Source of the DNA: Candidatus Gastranaerophilales bacterium
GTDB taxonomy: Bacteria > Cyanobacteriota > Vampirovibrionia > Gastranaerophilales > Gastranaerophilaceae
Assembly: GCA_944323155.1 (NCBI GenBank)
Contig: CALURL010000007.1
Coordinates: 26,760-90,759 of the forward strand
Direction: 5' to 3'
DNA length: 64,000 nt
Positions 56,664-64,000 of the stretch are shown here, piece after piece. The notes beneath the pieces are model-generated. The model was not told the DNA's origin, did not search any database, and was given only the letters and a program-made list of their open reading frames with translations. A program made the translations under genes and the position numbers. Each line of letters begins with the position of its first letter. Position 1 is the stretch's first letter.

Positions 56664-58016
56664 ATGATACCCGCAATAAATGCAAGTAATATATATTCAA
56701 CATTAGGAAATAACAGTTCTTTAGTTCCACTCGCCATTAAAGATGTGGCAAACAGCCTTGGTATAACAGCAGGTTCTTATATTACAGGCAAAAAAACAGA
56801 AAGCGAAGACAGATTTATAGATGAATTCGGAACCCAGGCAATATGGCTCGGCGGAATTCCTTTTTTCAAGAAATTAACTGATTTTACCTTATACAAAGCC
56901 CTAAAAATTGATCCGAAATTTGATGTAAGAAACTTTAAAGATAAAGAAGTTTTAAAAGTTCTTGTTGAAAAAACTCCGCAAAACTTGAAATCCAGTGTTG
57001 AAAATGCGGTGAAAAATCCTCATTTTACTAAAAATCTTTCAATTGCGAAATTTGCTGTTTCAACAGCCTTAACTGTTGTTTCATATTTTGGCTTAACAAA
57101 ATACAGACAGCATCACAGATTAGAACAAGCATTGAAAGAAGAAAAACAAAAACTTAACAACAATAAAACAAATTCACAGCAAACACAATCATTATCTGGT
57201 TCAGCCAATACACAAAATAATTCATATAAAACTCAAGCCTTTCCTCAGTCTGCAACAACAAATCTATCCAAACAAATTAACTTCAAAGGCGGATTTCAGG
57301 AATTCATGTTTAATCCAGTAAAAAATCTTATGATATTAGATGGTGTAATCACTGAAGAAAGATTAAGAAATTCTGAAAATAAACAAGAATTCATAAATTA
57401 CTCAATAAAAGAAGGCGGAACATGGCTATTTATGTATATTATGGGGCCGATATTCCAAAAACTATTTGAAAAACAAACAATGGACAAGCACGGAATTCCT
57501 ATTAATTTCGACTCAAGAATAGTAGAAAGTAAAGAACTCGAAGAGTCATTAAAGAATGGGAAATTAAAAGAAAGCATTCAGCAATATGAAAACATAATCA
57601 CAAAAGATACATCTAATGCTGATGTATATAGATTTATCCACGAAAATCCTGAAAACTTTATTGTAAAAATGGCTAAAAAAGCTGATATTGTTTCAATAGA
57701 TAAAAAATCAGGACAAATTGATACAAGAAAATTCATAGATATTGAAGATTTCAAAAGCTTAAAAGACAGATTAAATAAACTTTTAATTGCATCTGATAAT
57801 CAAAATATCAGCGATTTTATGAAAAAAGTAAAAACTCTAAAAAGACATGCAATTCTAAAGAATATGGGAATATGTATTTCAGCTCTTGGTATTGGAGTTC
57901 CGCTGATAATGATAGCATCAAGATACATAATCCCAAATAATAGAGAATATAAAATAACAGAAAAGGCTAAAAAACAATTGGCGCAAGAAAATATGTCCAC
58001 ATCTAGCGTTGCATAA
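56664..58016 (+). CDS. Lineage-specific protein with hydrophobic segments, function unknown
   Basis: A 450-residue protein without a signal peptide. A hydrophobic region lies near residues 128-145 (AKFAVSTALTVVSYFGL), followed by a Gln/Asn/Ser-rich linker (residues about 165-205), then INFKGGFQEFMFNPVKNLM and the conserved-looking EGGTWLFMYIMGPIFQKLF. A final membrane segment near residue 415 (MGICISALGIGVPLIMIA) precedes a short tail. The protein at 3869-4780 has the same flavour. AAAGGAT precedes the ATG. It overlaps the convergent flavoprotein gene by 14 bases. Confidence 0.62.
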   Translation: MIPAINASNIYSTLGNNSSLVPLAIKDVANSLGITAGSYITGKKTESEDRFIDEFGTQAIWLGGIPFFKKLTDFTLYKALKIDPKFDVRNFKDKEVLKVLVEKTPQNLKSSVENAVKNPHFTKNLSIAKFAVSTALTVVSYFGLTKYRQHHRLEQALKEEKQKLNNNKTNSQQTQSLSGSANTQNNSYKTQAFPQSATTNLSKQINFKGGFQEFMFNPVKNLMILDGVITEERLRNSENKQEFINYSIKEGGTWLFMYIMGPIFQKLFEKQTMDKHGIPINFDSRIVESKELEESLKNGKLKESIQQYENIITKDTSNADVYRFIHENPENFIVKMAKKADIVSIDKKSGQIDTRKFIDIEDFKSLKDRLNKLLIASDNQNISDFMKKVKTLKRHAILKNMGICISALGIGVPLIMIASRYIIPNNREYKITEKAKKQLAQENMSTSSVA

Positions 58017-59163
58017 CACCTTTTGCGGCGACATAACCTGTAGACCAGCAATTTTGGAGGTTAAATCCGCCACAAAAACCGTCTATATTAAGAATTTCTC
58101 CACAGAAATAAATACCTGGTTCAAGTTTTGACTCCATAGTCTTTGGATTAATCTCATCTAAATCAACTCCGCCGGCGGTTACGACTTCTCCATCAGCAAC
58201 CGTATCAATAACGTTTACCTCAAAATGCTTCAAATAATCCATTATGGAATCACGCATTGCTCCATTAATTCTATGAGCCTTTTCATCTTCATTTATACCA
58301 ACTATGTTCATAATATAGCTTGCAAACGACTTTGGCACAAAATCAGATATAATATTTTTTATAGATTTTTGAGAATTGTCATTAAGAATTTTCTGCAAAT
58401 CAATTTCTTTCTCTAAAAAATCAAATGATATTTTATACGGTCTGTTTTCTCTCGCCATTAGAGAGGAAATCATATAAATTAAAGGGCCTGACACTCCTTT
58501 ATGGGTAAAAAGAAGATCCCCACGCAGTTCTTTTCCTGAAAACTCAGCCTTGACATTTTTCAGAGTAACGCCTGAAATTGCCGCGAAATTTTTATCACAA
58601 ACCAAACCAACAAGTGCAGGTCTAGGTTCAATAATTTTATGTCCTAAATTGCTTATAATATTATAAGAAGCGTGACCACCTACAGCTATAACTATTTTGT
58701 CGAAATTATAATTGTTGTGAGCTGTAATAACTTTAAAAAGATAGTTTACTCTTTCAACACGTAAAACTTTTTCCCTTAAAAAATGGACATTTTTTAGTGC
58801 ACACAGAAATTTTTCTCTAACATACTTTGAACTATTTGAACAAGGGAAAATTCTATAATCGTCCTGCATATATGTAGAAACATCTATTTCATCAAAAAAC
58901 GCCAATGCATCAGCAGTCGAAAATTGAGAAAACACAGAATATAAAAACTTTTCCCCTCTCGGATAAAATTTTACGAGTTCTCTAAAGTCATACTCCGCAT
59001 AAGCAAGATTACAACGTCCGCCGCCAGTTGGAAGCAACGTTCTTAAAGGATTTCCAAAATCAAATAAAGTTACCTCATAACAATCCTTCAAATAATAAGC
59101 ACAAATACAACCTGCAGGCCCGGCTCCTATAATTGCAACCTTAGATTTCAACTCTAGTACCAT
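58003..59163 (-). CDS. BaiN/HI0933-family NAD(P)/FAD-dependent oxidoreductase
   Basis: A 386-residue flavoprotein. The FAD-binding Rossmann motif AIIGAGPAGCICAYYL is at the N-terminus, followed by the family-specific LLPTGGGRCNLAYAE. The C-terminal GGVDLDEINPKTMESKLEPGIYFCGEILNIDGFCGGFNLQ is diagnostic of the HI0933-like group (which includes BaiN). Substrate unknown. It overlaps folK upstream by 23 bases and the convergent gene downstream by 14 bases. Confidence 0.88.
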   Translation of the reverse strand: MVLELKSKVAIIGAGPAGCICAYYLKDCYEVTLFDFGNPLRTLLPTGGGRCNLAYAEYDFRELVKFYPRGEKFLYSVFSQFSTADALAFFDEIDVSTYMQDDYRIFPCSNSSKYVREKFLCALKNVHFLREKVLRVERVNYLFKVITAHNNYNFDKIVIAVGGHASYNIISNLGHKIIEPRPALVGLVCDKNFAAISGVTLKNVKAEFSGKELRGDLLFTHKGVSGPLIYMISSLMARENRPYKISFDFLEKEIDLQKILNDNSQKSIKNIISDFVPKSFASYIMNIVGINEDEKAHRINGAMRDSIMDYLKHFEVNVIDTVADGEVVTAGGVDLDEINPKTMESKLEPGIYFCGEILNIDGFCGGFNLQNCWSTGYVAAKGVMQR

Positions 59164-59650
59164 ACAAAAATACCATTTCAGGATTTTCTAAATCATTGTG
59201 AAGTTCAATAATTGACTTATGTAAAACAGGATGCTCAAAATCAGGAATTAATTCCAACAAAGGCACCAGAGTAAAAGCTCTCAAATGAAGATATTTGTGC
59301 GGAATTGTAAGATTTTCTTCATTAATAATTTCTTTACCGTAAAAAAGAATATCAATATCTATTGTTCTATCTTCATAAGAATTGTTAGAAGAATTTCTTT
59401 TTCTTCCAAGCTGCTCTTCAATTCTTTGGCATTCTTCAAGAAGTTTTTGCGGTGGTAAAGTTGTTTTAGCCTCAACAACAGCATTAACAAACCACACGTC
59501 AGAATGCATATTCCATGGTTCAGTTTCATAAAATGCAGAAGTGCGGATAATACTTACACCGTCAACTGCCCCCAAAAGGCTTGTTGCCTGCTGAATGTAT
59601 CCTATTCTGTCACCCTTATTTGACCCTAAACTTAAATATACTATCGCCAT
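59141..59650 (-). CDS. folK: 2-amino-4-hydroxy-6-hydroxymethyldihydropteridine pyrophosphokinase
   Basis: A 169-residue HPPK, which transfers pyrophosphate from ATP to the pterin in folate synthesis. The conserved start VYLSLGSNKGDR, ETEPWNMHSDVWFVNAVV and DRTIDIDILFYG with the metal-binding Asp pair, then IPHKYLHLRAFTLVPL are all present. It has a near-consensus promoter whose -10 box ends 9 bases before the ATG, so it appears leaderless. The flavoprotein gene follows with an overlap. Confidence 0.95.
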   Translation of the reverse strand: MAIVYLSLGSNKGDRIGYIQQATSLLGAVDGVSIIRTSAFYETEPWNMHSDVWFVNAVVEAKTTLPPQKLLEECQRIEEQLGRKRNSSNNSYEDRTIDIDILFYGKEIINEENLTIPHKYLHLRAFTLVPLLELIPDFEHPVLHKSIIELHNDLENPEMVFLYGTRVEI

Positions 59651-59659
59651 ACAAATAAT

Positions 59660-59688
59660 ATAATATAGATTTTAATTAAAATTGTCAA
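59660..59688 (-). promoter_or_regulatory. Promoter of folK, apparently leaderless
   Basis: TTGACA (59688-59683), a 17-base spacer and TATTAT (59665-59660). The ATG at 59650 is 9 bases after the -10 box, so the leader can be at most 2-3 bases. Confidence 0.7.
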
Positions 59689-59747
59689 CAGGGAATTTTA
59701 CTGAATATTATTGTTTTTCAGACACTTTTTAGCATTCTTTAACAAAT

Positions 59748-59777
59748 TTGCCGCAAACTGAAATTTTCAGGTATAAT
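59748..59777 (+). promoter_or_regulatory. Promoter of waaA, very short leader
   Basis: TTGCCG (59748-59753), an 18-base spacer and TATAAT (59772-59777); ATG at 59789. A second AT-rich box (TATAAA) lies even nearer. No ribosome binding site. Confidence 0.55.
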
Positions 59778-59788
59778 TATTATAAATT

Positions 59789-61027
59789 ATGTTTATATAT
59801 GGAATACTTTCAACAATACTATTTTTATTTGCACTGCCGTTTTATTCTCTTATTAGGGCGATAAACGGAAAGTTCTTGTATGGCTGGGATAAAAAATTAG
59901 GATTTTTTGACAGCCCGAATCTTGGCAGTAAAGTTATTATGCTACACGGGGTTTCTGTCGGAGAAGTTATTGCTCTTGAAAACTTGATAAAAGAAATAAA
60001 AAAGACATTTCCAGACTACAAAATTGTTGTAACTACAGGTACAAAAACAGGACAAGATATTGCTAACAAAAAATATGAAAATATTGCAGATTTTATCACA
60101 TATTTTCCATTTGATATACCGTTTTGTGTAAGGAAATTTCTTAATAGGATTCAGCCATCAGTAATATTGATTGCTGAAACAGAATTATGGCCGACTTTTG
60201 CATTCCATTGCCGCAGAAGAAATATTCCACTATATGTTATCAATGGAAGAATTTCTGATGCGACCTTTAATGCATACAAATTCTTTAAATTTTTCTTTAA
60301 ACATGTTTTGAAAAATTATACTGAAATACTTACTCAAAGCGAGGAAGACAGAGATAAACTTATAAAAATCGGTGCCGAACCTGATAAAACATCTGTTATG
60401 AAAAACTTAAAATTTGATATAAAAAAATCAGATGAAATTATAAATTTAGAACAGGGCAAAAATAGGGTTATAATTGCAGGAAGCACACATCAAGGCGAAG
60501 ATGAGATAATAATAGATACATTTTCAAAACTCAAAAAACAATTTCCTGATATAAAACTTCTGCTTGCACCAAGACATCTTCAAAGAGTTGCGCATGCAAA
60601 AGAATTAGCCCAGGAGACAAATTTATCTTACGGCTTTCGTTCTAACAAAGATACTTTCAAAAATAATGACATTATAATTCTTGATACTATTGGAGAATTA
60701 AGCAAAATGTATTCTATATGCCATTTTGCATTTATAGGCGGAAGTTTTAATAAAACAGGCGGGCATAATCCTTTAGAGGCTATTGTTTATGATAAACCTG
60801 TCCTTTCAGGCCCAAATGTTCATAATTTTAGAGATATATACCATATTTTAACAAAAGCAAATGCGGCAAAAGTGGTTAAAAATCAACAAGAACTCCAAAA
60901 TTCAATGCAAGATTTACTTGGCAATAATTCTATTTATGAACAAATGTGCCAAAACAGCATTGAAATTTTTAAACAACATCAGGGTGCTCTTAATATAGTA
61001 ATAGATAAATTAAAAAATATATTATAA
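59789..61027 (+). CDS. waaA: 3-deoxy-D-manno-octulosonic acid (Kdo) transferase
   Basis: A 412-residue GT-B enzyme adding Kdo to lipid A precursor at the inner membrane. An N-terminal membrane anchor (residues 1-20) is followed by LHGVSVGEVIALENLIKEIKK containing the catalytic Glu, TTGTKTGQDIA, ILIAETELWPTFAFHCRRRNIP and the C-terminal GGSFNKTGGHNPLEAI. It indicates an LPS-type outer membrane. The following intergenic 180 bases hold no gene; they contain only a weak inverted repeat (CATCTGT / ACAGATG). Confidence 0.95.
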   Translation: MFIYGILSTILFLFALPFYSLIRAINGKFLYGWDKKLGFFDSPNLGSKVIMLHGVSVGEVIALENLIKEIKKTFPDYKIVVTTGTKTGQDIANKKYENIADFITYFPFDIPFCVRKFLNRIQPSVILIAETELWPTFAFHCRRRNIPLYVINGRISDATFNAYKFFKFFFKHVLKNYTEILTQSEEDRDKLIKIGAEPDKTSVMKNLKFDIKKSDEIINLEQGKNRVIIAGSTHQGEDEIIIDTFSKLKKQFPDIKLLLAPRHLQRVAHAKELAQETNLSYGFRSNKDTFKNNDIIILDTIGELSKMYSICHFAFIGGSFNKTGGHNPLEAIVYDKPVLSGPNVHNFRDIYHILTKANAAKVVKNQQELQNSMQDLLGNNSIYEQMCQNSIEIFKQHQGALNIVIDKLKNIL

Positions 61028-61207
61028 TAATTTAAGTCTTTTTATAATCCTTAAAATCATCTGTAACAGGCTAATTTCAAGAGAAAATATCCTACAAACA
61101 GATGATTTTTATTACGAAATGTAACGAAAATAAATAAAAAAATTAAAGAAAAATAAAAACTAATCCGTAAATAAAAACATAAGGGACAAGAAGAAAGGAA
61201 GATTGTC

Positions 61208-62242
61208 ATGGGTATGGCAGCATCTCAAGCTCGATTCCTGGGCTTGACAGCTAGAAAGACAAATGTTGAATATGAAGGACAACAGGTCAACCAACAAAGA
61301 ACAACGTTGTCTAACCAATCTGCTAACTACTACAATCAGTTGTTAGGGATGACGGTTCCAACACCTCCTTCTGTTGATGACTACACTAAAACTGTGTACT
61401 CTTTCAATGATGGAGCGTTAAACAACACCGTAACTGCTCTTATTGCTCAGGCTGATGGTACTTACCTGGTTAGCTACACTTCTTCCTGGACTGATGATTT
61501 TTCTGTTGTGTCTGCGGGTTCTTCTATTGTTACTAGAGAACAAATTGGAGCTACTGCTGATTATAATTACTACATCGGGTCTAAACAACTCAGAACTTTA
61601 GGAGTAATTACCGATGAACAAAGACAAAATGATGAATATTTAAAAACTCTTTCTGACGATCAAATTGCTAATTTGATTAAAGAAGAAGAAGAATACAAAA
61701 AAATGTTAGATGAACAATATGGACAAGGTGATTGGCAGGTTAGATATGTACTTAACACGACTACTAAAACCTGGAACCCATATTTCTACAAAAAAGAAGA
61801 TTTAGACGGAGCAGACTATTCTGATAACGGAAGCTCTCAAAGCTACATTCCGGCATACACTGTTGGAAGCACTCAAAAAACCAAAGAACACAAAGGGGTT
61901 ACTGCGAGAATTGAGCAAGATTCTTCTGGTAGATTGATTAACATTACATTAATCGATCCTGTTACAAACCAGGAAACTACTTATGCCCTTTCTACTGAAA
62001 CAACTACTGATCAGAGTGCTTATCAAGACGCTATGAACCAGTATGAATATGATAAGTATCAATATGATCAATCTATTCAAGAAATTAACGCTAAAATTGA
62101 AATTGTTCAGGCTGAAGATAAAAACTTAGAATTAAGATTGAAACAATTAGATACTGAACAAGATGCTATTCAAACTGAAATGGATGCCGTTCAAAAAGTT
62201 ATTGAAAAGAACACTGAATCTACTTTCAAAACGTTCGGATAA
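61208..62242 (+). CDS. Probable abundant structural/surface protein with C-terminal coiled coil, function unknown
   Basis: A 344-residue protein. It starts MGMAASQARFLGLTARKTNVEYEGQQVNQQRT, a Gln-rich helical start seen in some uncharacterised proteins. The middle is Ser/Thr/Tyr-rich. The end (about residues 270-340) is a long helix of Gln, Glu, Asp and Ile suited to a coiled coil. Codons are AAC, TAC, TCT and ACT-rich, unlike neighbours, suggesting high expression. AAGAAAGGAAG precedes the ATG, a TAAAAT-rich leader lies upstream and a terminator follows. No signal peptide. The ends-helical layout recalls flagellin-like or hook-like proteins but no match can be claimed. Confidence 0.65.
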   Translation: MGMAASQARFLGLTARKTNVEYEGQQVNQQRTTLSNQSANYYNQLLGMTVPTPPSVDDYTKTVYSFNDGALNNTVTALIAQADGTYLVSYTSSWTDDFSVVSAGSSIVTREQIGATADYNYYIGSKQLRTLGVITDEQRQNDEYLKTLSDDQIANLIKEEEEYKKMLDEQYGQGDWQVRYVLNTTTKTWNPYFYKKEDLDGADYSDNGSSQSYIPAYTVGSTQKTKEHKGVTARIEQDSSGRLINITLIDPVTNQETTYALSTETTTDQSAYQDAMNQYEYDKYQYDQSIQEINAKIEIVQAEDKNLELRLKQLDTEQDAIQTEMDAVQKVIEKNTESTFKTFG

Positions 62243-62337
62243 GTAATTAATCTATAACCAAAATATATTATTAATTTTTTTGCGGTATTGCAAAATTAGA
62301 TATAATTTTTTATTTTTCCTTTCCCTTTTTTCCCTTT

Positions 62338-62361
62338 GACTAACCAACGGTTAGTCCTTTT
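62338..62361 (+). terminator. Terminator of the gene at 61208-62242
   Basis: GACTAACC / GGTTAGTC with a 3-base loop and trailing T-run. Confidence 0.7.
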
Positions 62362-62363
62362 TA

Positions 62364-63146
62364 TTATTCAGCCTGAATAGAAATATTCATCAGTTCAATG
62401 TCATCATAATCAATATAAGCATGCTGCATAAGATTTCGACCTGTTTTTATAGTAACTTCGTTTAACATATCTGGTTTTATAAGATTATTAGGTATTTTAA
62501 TTCGTTGTCCATCGCCATTAAGCTGAACTTCAGCGATTTTTGCGCCATTAAAATATACTTCAGGAGGAGAAGAATATGAGTTAACAACTTTATTCTGTCC
62601 AATTTTCTTTGCAAGTAATGTATCAATGCCAATTATAGAGCCGATGACAATATAATTTGTTTTAGAAATTGCCTCAGCAGCCATTTTAAATGTTTTGGAA
62701 TAGAAAGCTCCTACAGAATGACCTTTAAACTCATTTGAATTTGCAGAAGCACTGGAATAATTGTCATCTCCAAGATGAAACATTTCTGCTGATAAAATTA
62801 TATCTTGAATATTACTTTTTTCGATTGCAACAACCATCGGCACAGAAGCGACTTTATCAGTAATAGTAAGTGAAAATGGACGATAACCATCTTTTTCCAC
62901 AGACATAATCTGTGTTCCATTTATTTGAGTATTTAAACTAAAGGCTCCATTCTCATCTGTCGTTGTAGAATAATTTTCTTTCGGCAAAGAAACAGTAGCA
63001 TCAGCAACAGGCATATTGGTTTGATTATCTATAATTCTATTTTGAGCACCAATGCCAGTTTTACTTACTCCGCCTTCCATTACAGCACAAAAACCGGTAA
63101 TATTTAAAGAAAACAAACAAATTAGCAACAATAAAACTCGTATCAT
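62364..63146 (-). CDS. Secreted protein with carboxypeptidase-regulatory-like domain, function unknown
   Basis: A 260-residue protein. Residues 1-20 are a signal peptide (VLLLLICLFSLNITGFCA). Residues about 35-110 form a carboxypeptidase-regulatory-like (transthyretin-type) beta sandwich: DNQTNMPVADATVSLP, TTDENGAFSL and VEKDGYRPFSL. The remainder is a second beta-rich region (VYFNGAKIAEVQLNGDGQ; INEVTIKTG-like turn) that resembles a carbohydrate- or receptor-binding sandwich. Probably periplasmic or outer-surface. No neighbours suggest a pathway. Confidence 0.65.
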   Translation of the reverse strand: MIRVLLLLICLFSLNITGFCAVMEGGVSKTGIGAQNRIIDNQTNMPVADATVSLPKENYSTTTDENGAFSLNTQINGTQIMSVEKDGYRPFSLTITDKVASVPMVVAIEKSNIQDIILSAEMFHLGDDNYSSASANSNEFKGHSVGAFYSKTFKMAAEAISKTNYIVIGSIIGIDTLLAKKIGQNKVVNSYSSPPEVYFNGAKIAEVQLNGDGQRIKIPNNLIKPDMLNEVTIKTGRNLMQHAYIDYDDIELMNISIQAE

Positions 63147-63302
63147 AATACCTCAACTTATATCTTTGTACTTATTGTAAACACACACCAGAATCTTTTA
63201 ATTAACCGTATGGAAAAGATTAAAGCAGAATAAAAAATTTTTAAAAATTTTATTTGAAATTTAAAATGTTTTTGCTATTATAGATATATGAAAATTAAAT
63301 AA

Positions 63303-63386
63303 GCCGATGTGATGAAATTGGTAGACGTGCTAGACTCAAAATCTTGTGAGGGCAACCTCGTGCCGGTTCGACTCCGGCCATCGGCA
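63303..63386 (+). tRNA. tRNA-Leu (anticodon CAA)
   Basis: An 84-base tRNA with a long variable arm: acceptor GCCGATG / CATCGGC, discriminator A, anticodon loop CTCAAAA giving CAA, and T-arm GCCGGTTCGACTCCGGC. The anticodon stem CTAGA / TCTTG has one T-T mismatch. CCA is not encoded. A terminator follows at once. Confidence 0.93.
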
Positions 63387-63387
63387 A

Positions 63388-63422
63388 ATAAAAACCTCTC
63401 TTTAGTCAGAGAGGTTTTTATT
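63388..63422 (+). terminator. Terminator of tRNA-Leu
   Basis: AAAACCTCTC / GAGAGGTTTT hairpin with T-run; also downstream of the convergent toxin gene. Confidence 0.75.
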
Positions 63423-63441
63423 TTATTAATAAATTTGAGCA

Positions 63442-63744
63442 TTAAAATATAGAACAAATATCCTGATAAGTCGTTAACACTCTTAATATCCTTAAAGTTT
63501 TATTATCAACTATTCTATAGATAATCAAATAATTCTTTTTCACAACATAAAATTTCACATCTAAATATGTAAAATCTTCTCTTGTAGTTCCAAGATAAGG
63601 ATGTTTGCACAAAGTTTCAAATGTTTTTTCAAATAGTTTGACGCACTTTATTGCGGCTCTTTTGTTATCTTCAGCAATATAATCAGAAATTATCTCAATG
63701 TCATTATATGCTTTACTTGTAATCTCAAGCTTTAAATCATTCAT
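63442..63744 (-). CDS. parE: ParE/RelE-family toxin
   Basis: A 100-residue protein of the ParE/RelE fold: KAYNDIEIISDYIAEDN, then HPYLGTTREDF, YVVKKNYLIIYRI and LRILRVLTTYQD. The overall order and the partner ParD-type antitoxin make it a gyrase-targeting ParE type rather than a ribosome-dependent RelE, though targets vary. Its start overlaps the antitoxin stop by 8 bases, the usual coupled arrangement. Confidence 0.87.
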   Translation of the reverse strand: MNDLKLEITSKAYNDIEIISDYIAEDNKRAAIKCVKLFEKTFETLCKHPYLGTTREDFTYLDVKFYVVKKNYLIIYRIVDNKTLRILRVLTTYQDICSIF

Positions 63745-63973
63745 ATTTTTTAATCAACTTTTCCATAGCAGAATGACCATCAAAAACTACAGTATCGTTC
63801 CACCCTTCTTCAATGTCTTTATTTAATTTTGCTAGCCTTTCTTGAGAAATTCCTTCTTTGGCAGCAAGCAATCTCAAGGCTTCTCTAATAACTTCGCTAA
63901 CTGAATTATAAAGTCCAGATGCGACTTTATCCTGTACAAATTTTTCTAATGTTGGTGTTAAAGATATGTTCAT
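63737..63973 (-). CDS. parD: ParD-type antitoxin
   Basis: A 78-residue protein. An N-terminal ribbon-helix-helix (MNISLTPTLEKFVQDKVASG, then YNSVSEVIREALRLL) binds DNA; the acidic C-terminal tail (EEGWNDTVVFDGHSAMEKL) would wrap the toxin. The start at 63973 has GAGG upstream; the in-frame start 12 bases earlier is less likely. It precedes and overlaps the ParE gene. The pair probably represses its own promoter, which lies at the right edge. Confidence 0.87.
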   Translation of the reverse strand: MNISLTPTLEKFVQDKVASGLYNSVSEVIREALRLLAAKEGISQERLAKLNKDIEEGWNDTVVFDGHSAMEKLIKKYE

Positions 63974-64000
63974 AAAATACCTCATTTATAACAATATATA

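Overview
The window is AT-rich bacterial chromosome with no plasmid, phage or CRISPR signature. It suggests a Gram-negative anaerobe. The lipid A Kdo transferase waaA and a two-partner-secretion adhesin point to an outer membrane. HydG, an EtfBA pair and an NfnA-like flavoprotein point to fermentative, hydrogen-linked electron transfer. The many prepilin-like proteins with an FTLAEVLxTLGIIGxVAALTLP-type start, and the family-specific hypothetical proteins, best fit a gut Melainabacteria/Vampirovibrionia (Gastranaerophilales) genome. That placement is inference from protein style, not from a marker tree.

Layout. 1-5.1 kb: ilvB (cut by the window edge), two Lys/Gln-rich secreted proteins, rph, a membrane protein, a PHP-domain protein and a pilin remnant. 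5.1-5.4 kb: a cluster of stem-loop repeats. 5.4-10.3 kb: an OppF-type ATPase, smpB, a formyltransferase, hydG and mnmA. 10.4-23.8 kb: three broken-frame prepilin genes between a Y-family polymerase, rqcH, prfB (with its +1 recoding site), three paralogous membrane proteins, a 5'-nucleotidase-like protein and glyS. 23.9-31.4 kb: yebC, a diguanylate cyclase, tsaE-tsaB, and three tandem HNH-like paralogues. 31.6-44.2 kb: pnp, a sugar kinase, an acetyltransferase, nfnA-like/small Cys protein/etfBA, purA, an M16 peptidase and gap. 44.2-49.7 kb: three more prepilin genes, an XRE regulator beside a 30-bp palindrome, clpC and tRNA-Glu. 49.8-64 kb: a giant repeat adhesin, a GT-C-like membrane protein, a BaiN-type flavoprotein, folK, waaA, an abundant-looking coiled-coil protein, tRNA-Leu and a ParDE module.

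The most striking signal is in the prepilin family. Five genes carry a homopolymer of exactly ten G (four genes) or ten C (one gene) inside the leader peptide, about nine codons after the start. In all five the pilin frame is exactly one base out and would be restored by eleven (or eight) bases. A sixth prepilin gene and a membrane-protein gene are broken at poly-A tracts. No housekeeping gene in the window is broken apart from the programmed prfB shift. This points to contingency (phase-variable) loci, to slippage-based expression, or to a systematic homopolymer miscall; the sequence alone cannot separate these.

A second theme is apparently leaderless genes (oppF-like, smpB, mnmA, folK and the membrane gene at 53.4 kb, with rqcH and waaA close to it), where the -10 box lies 6-11 bases before the start codon and no ribosome binding site is seen.
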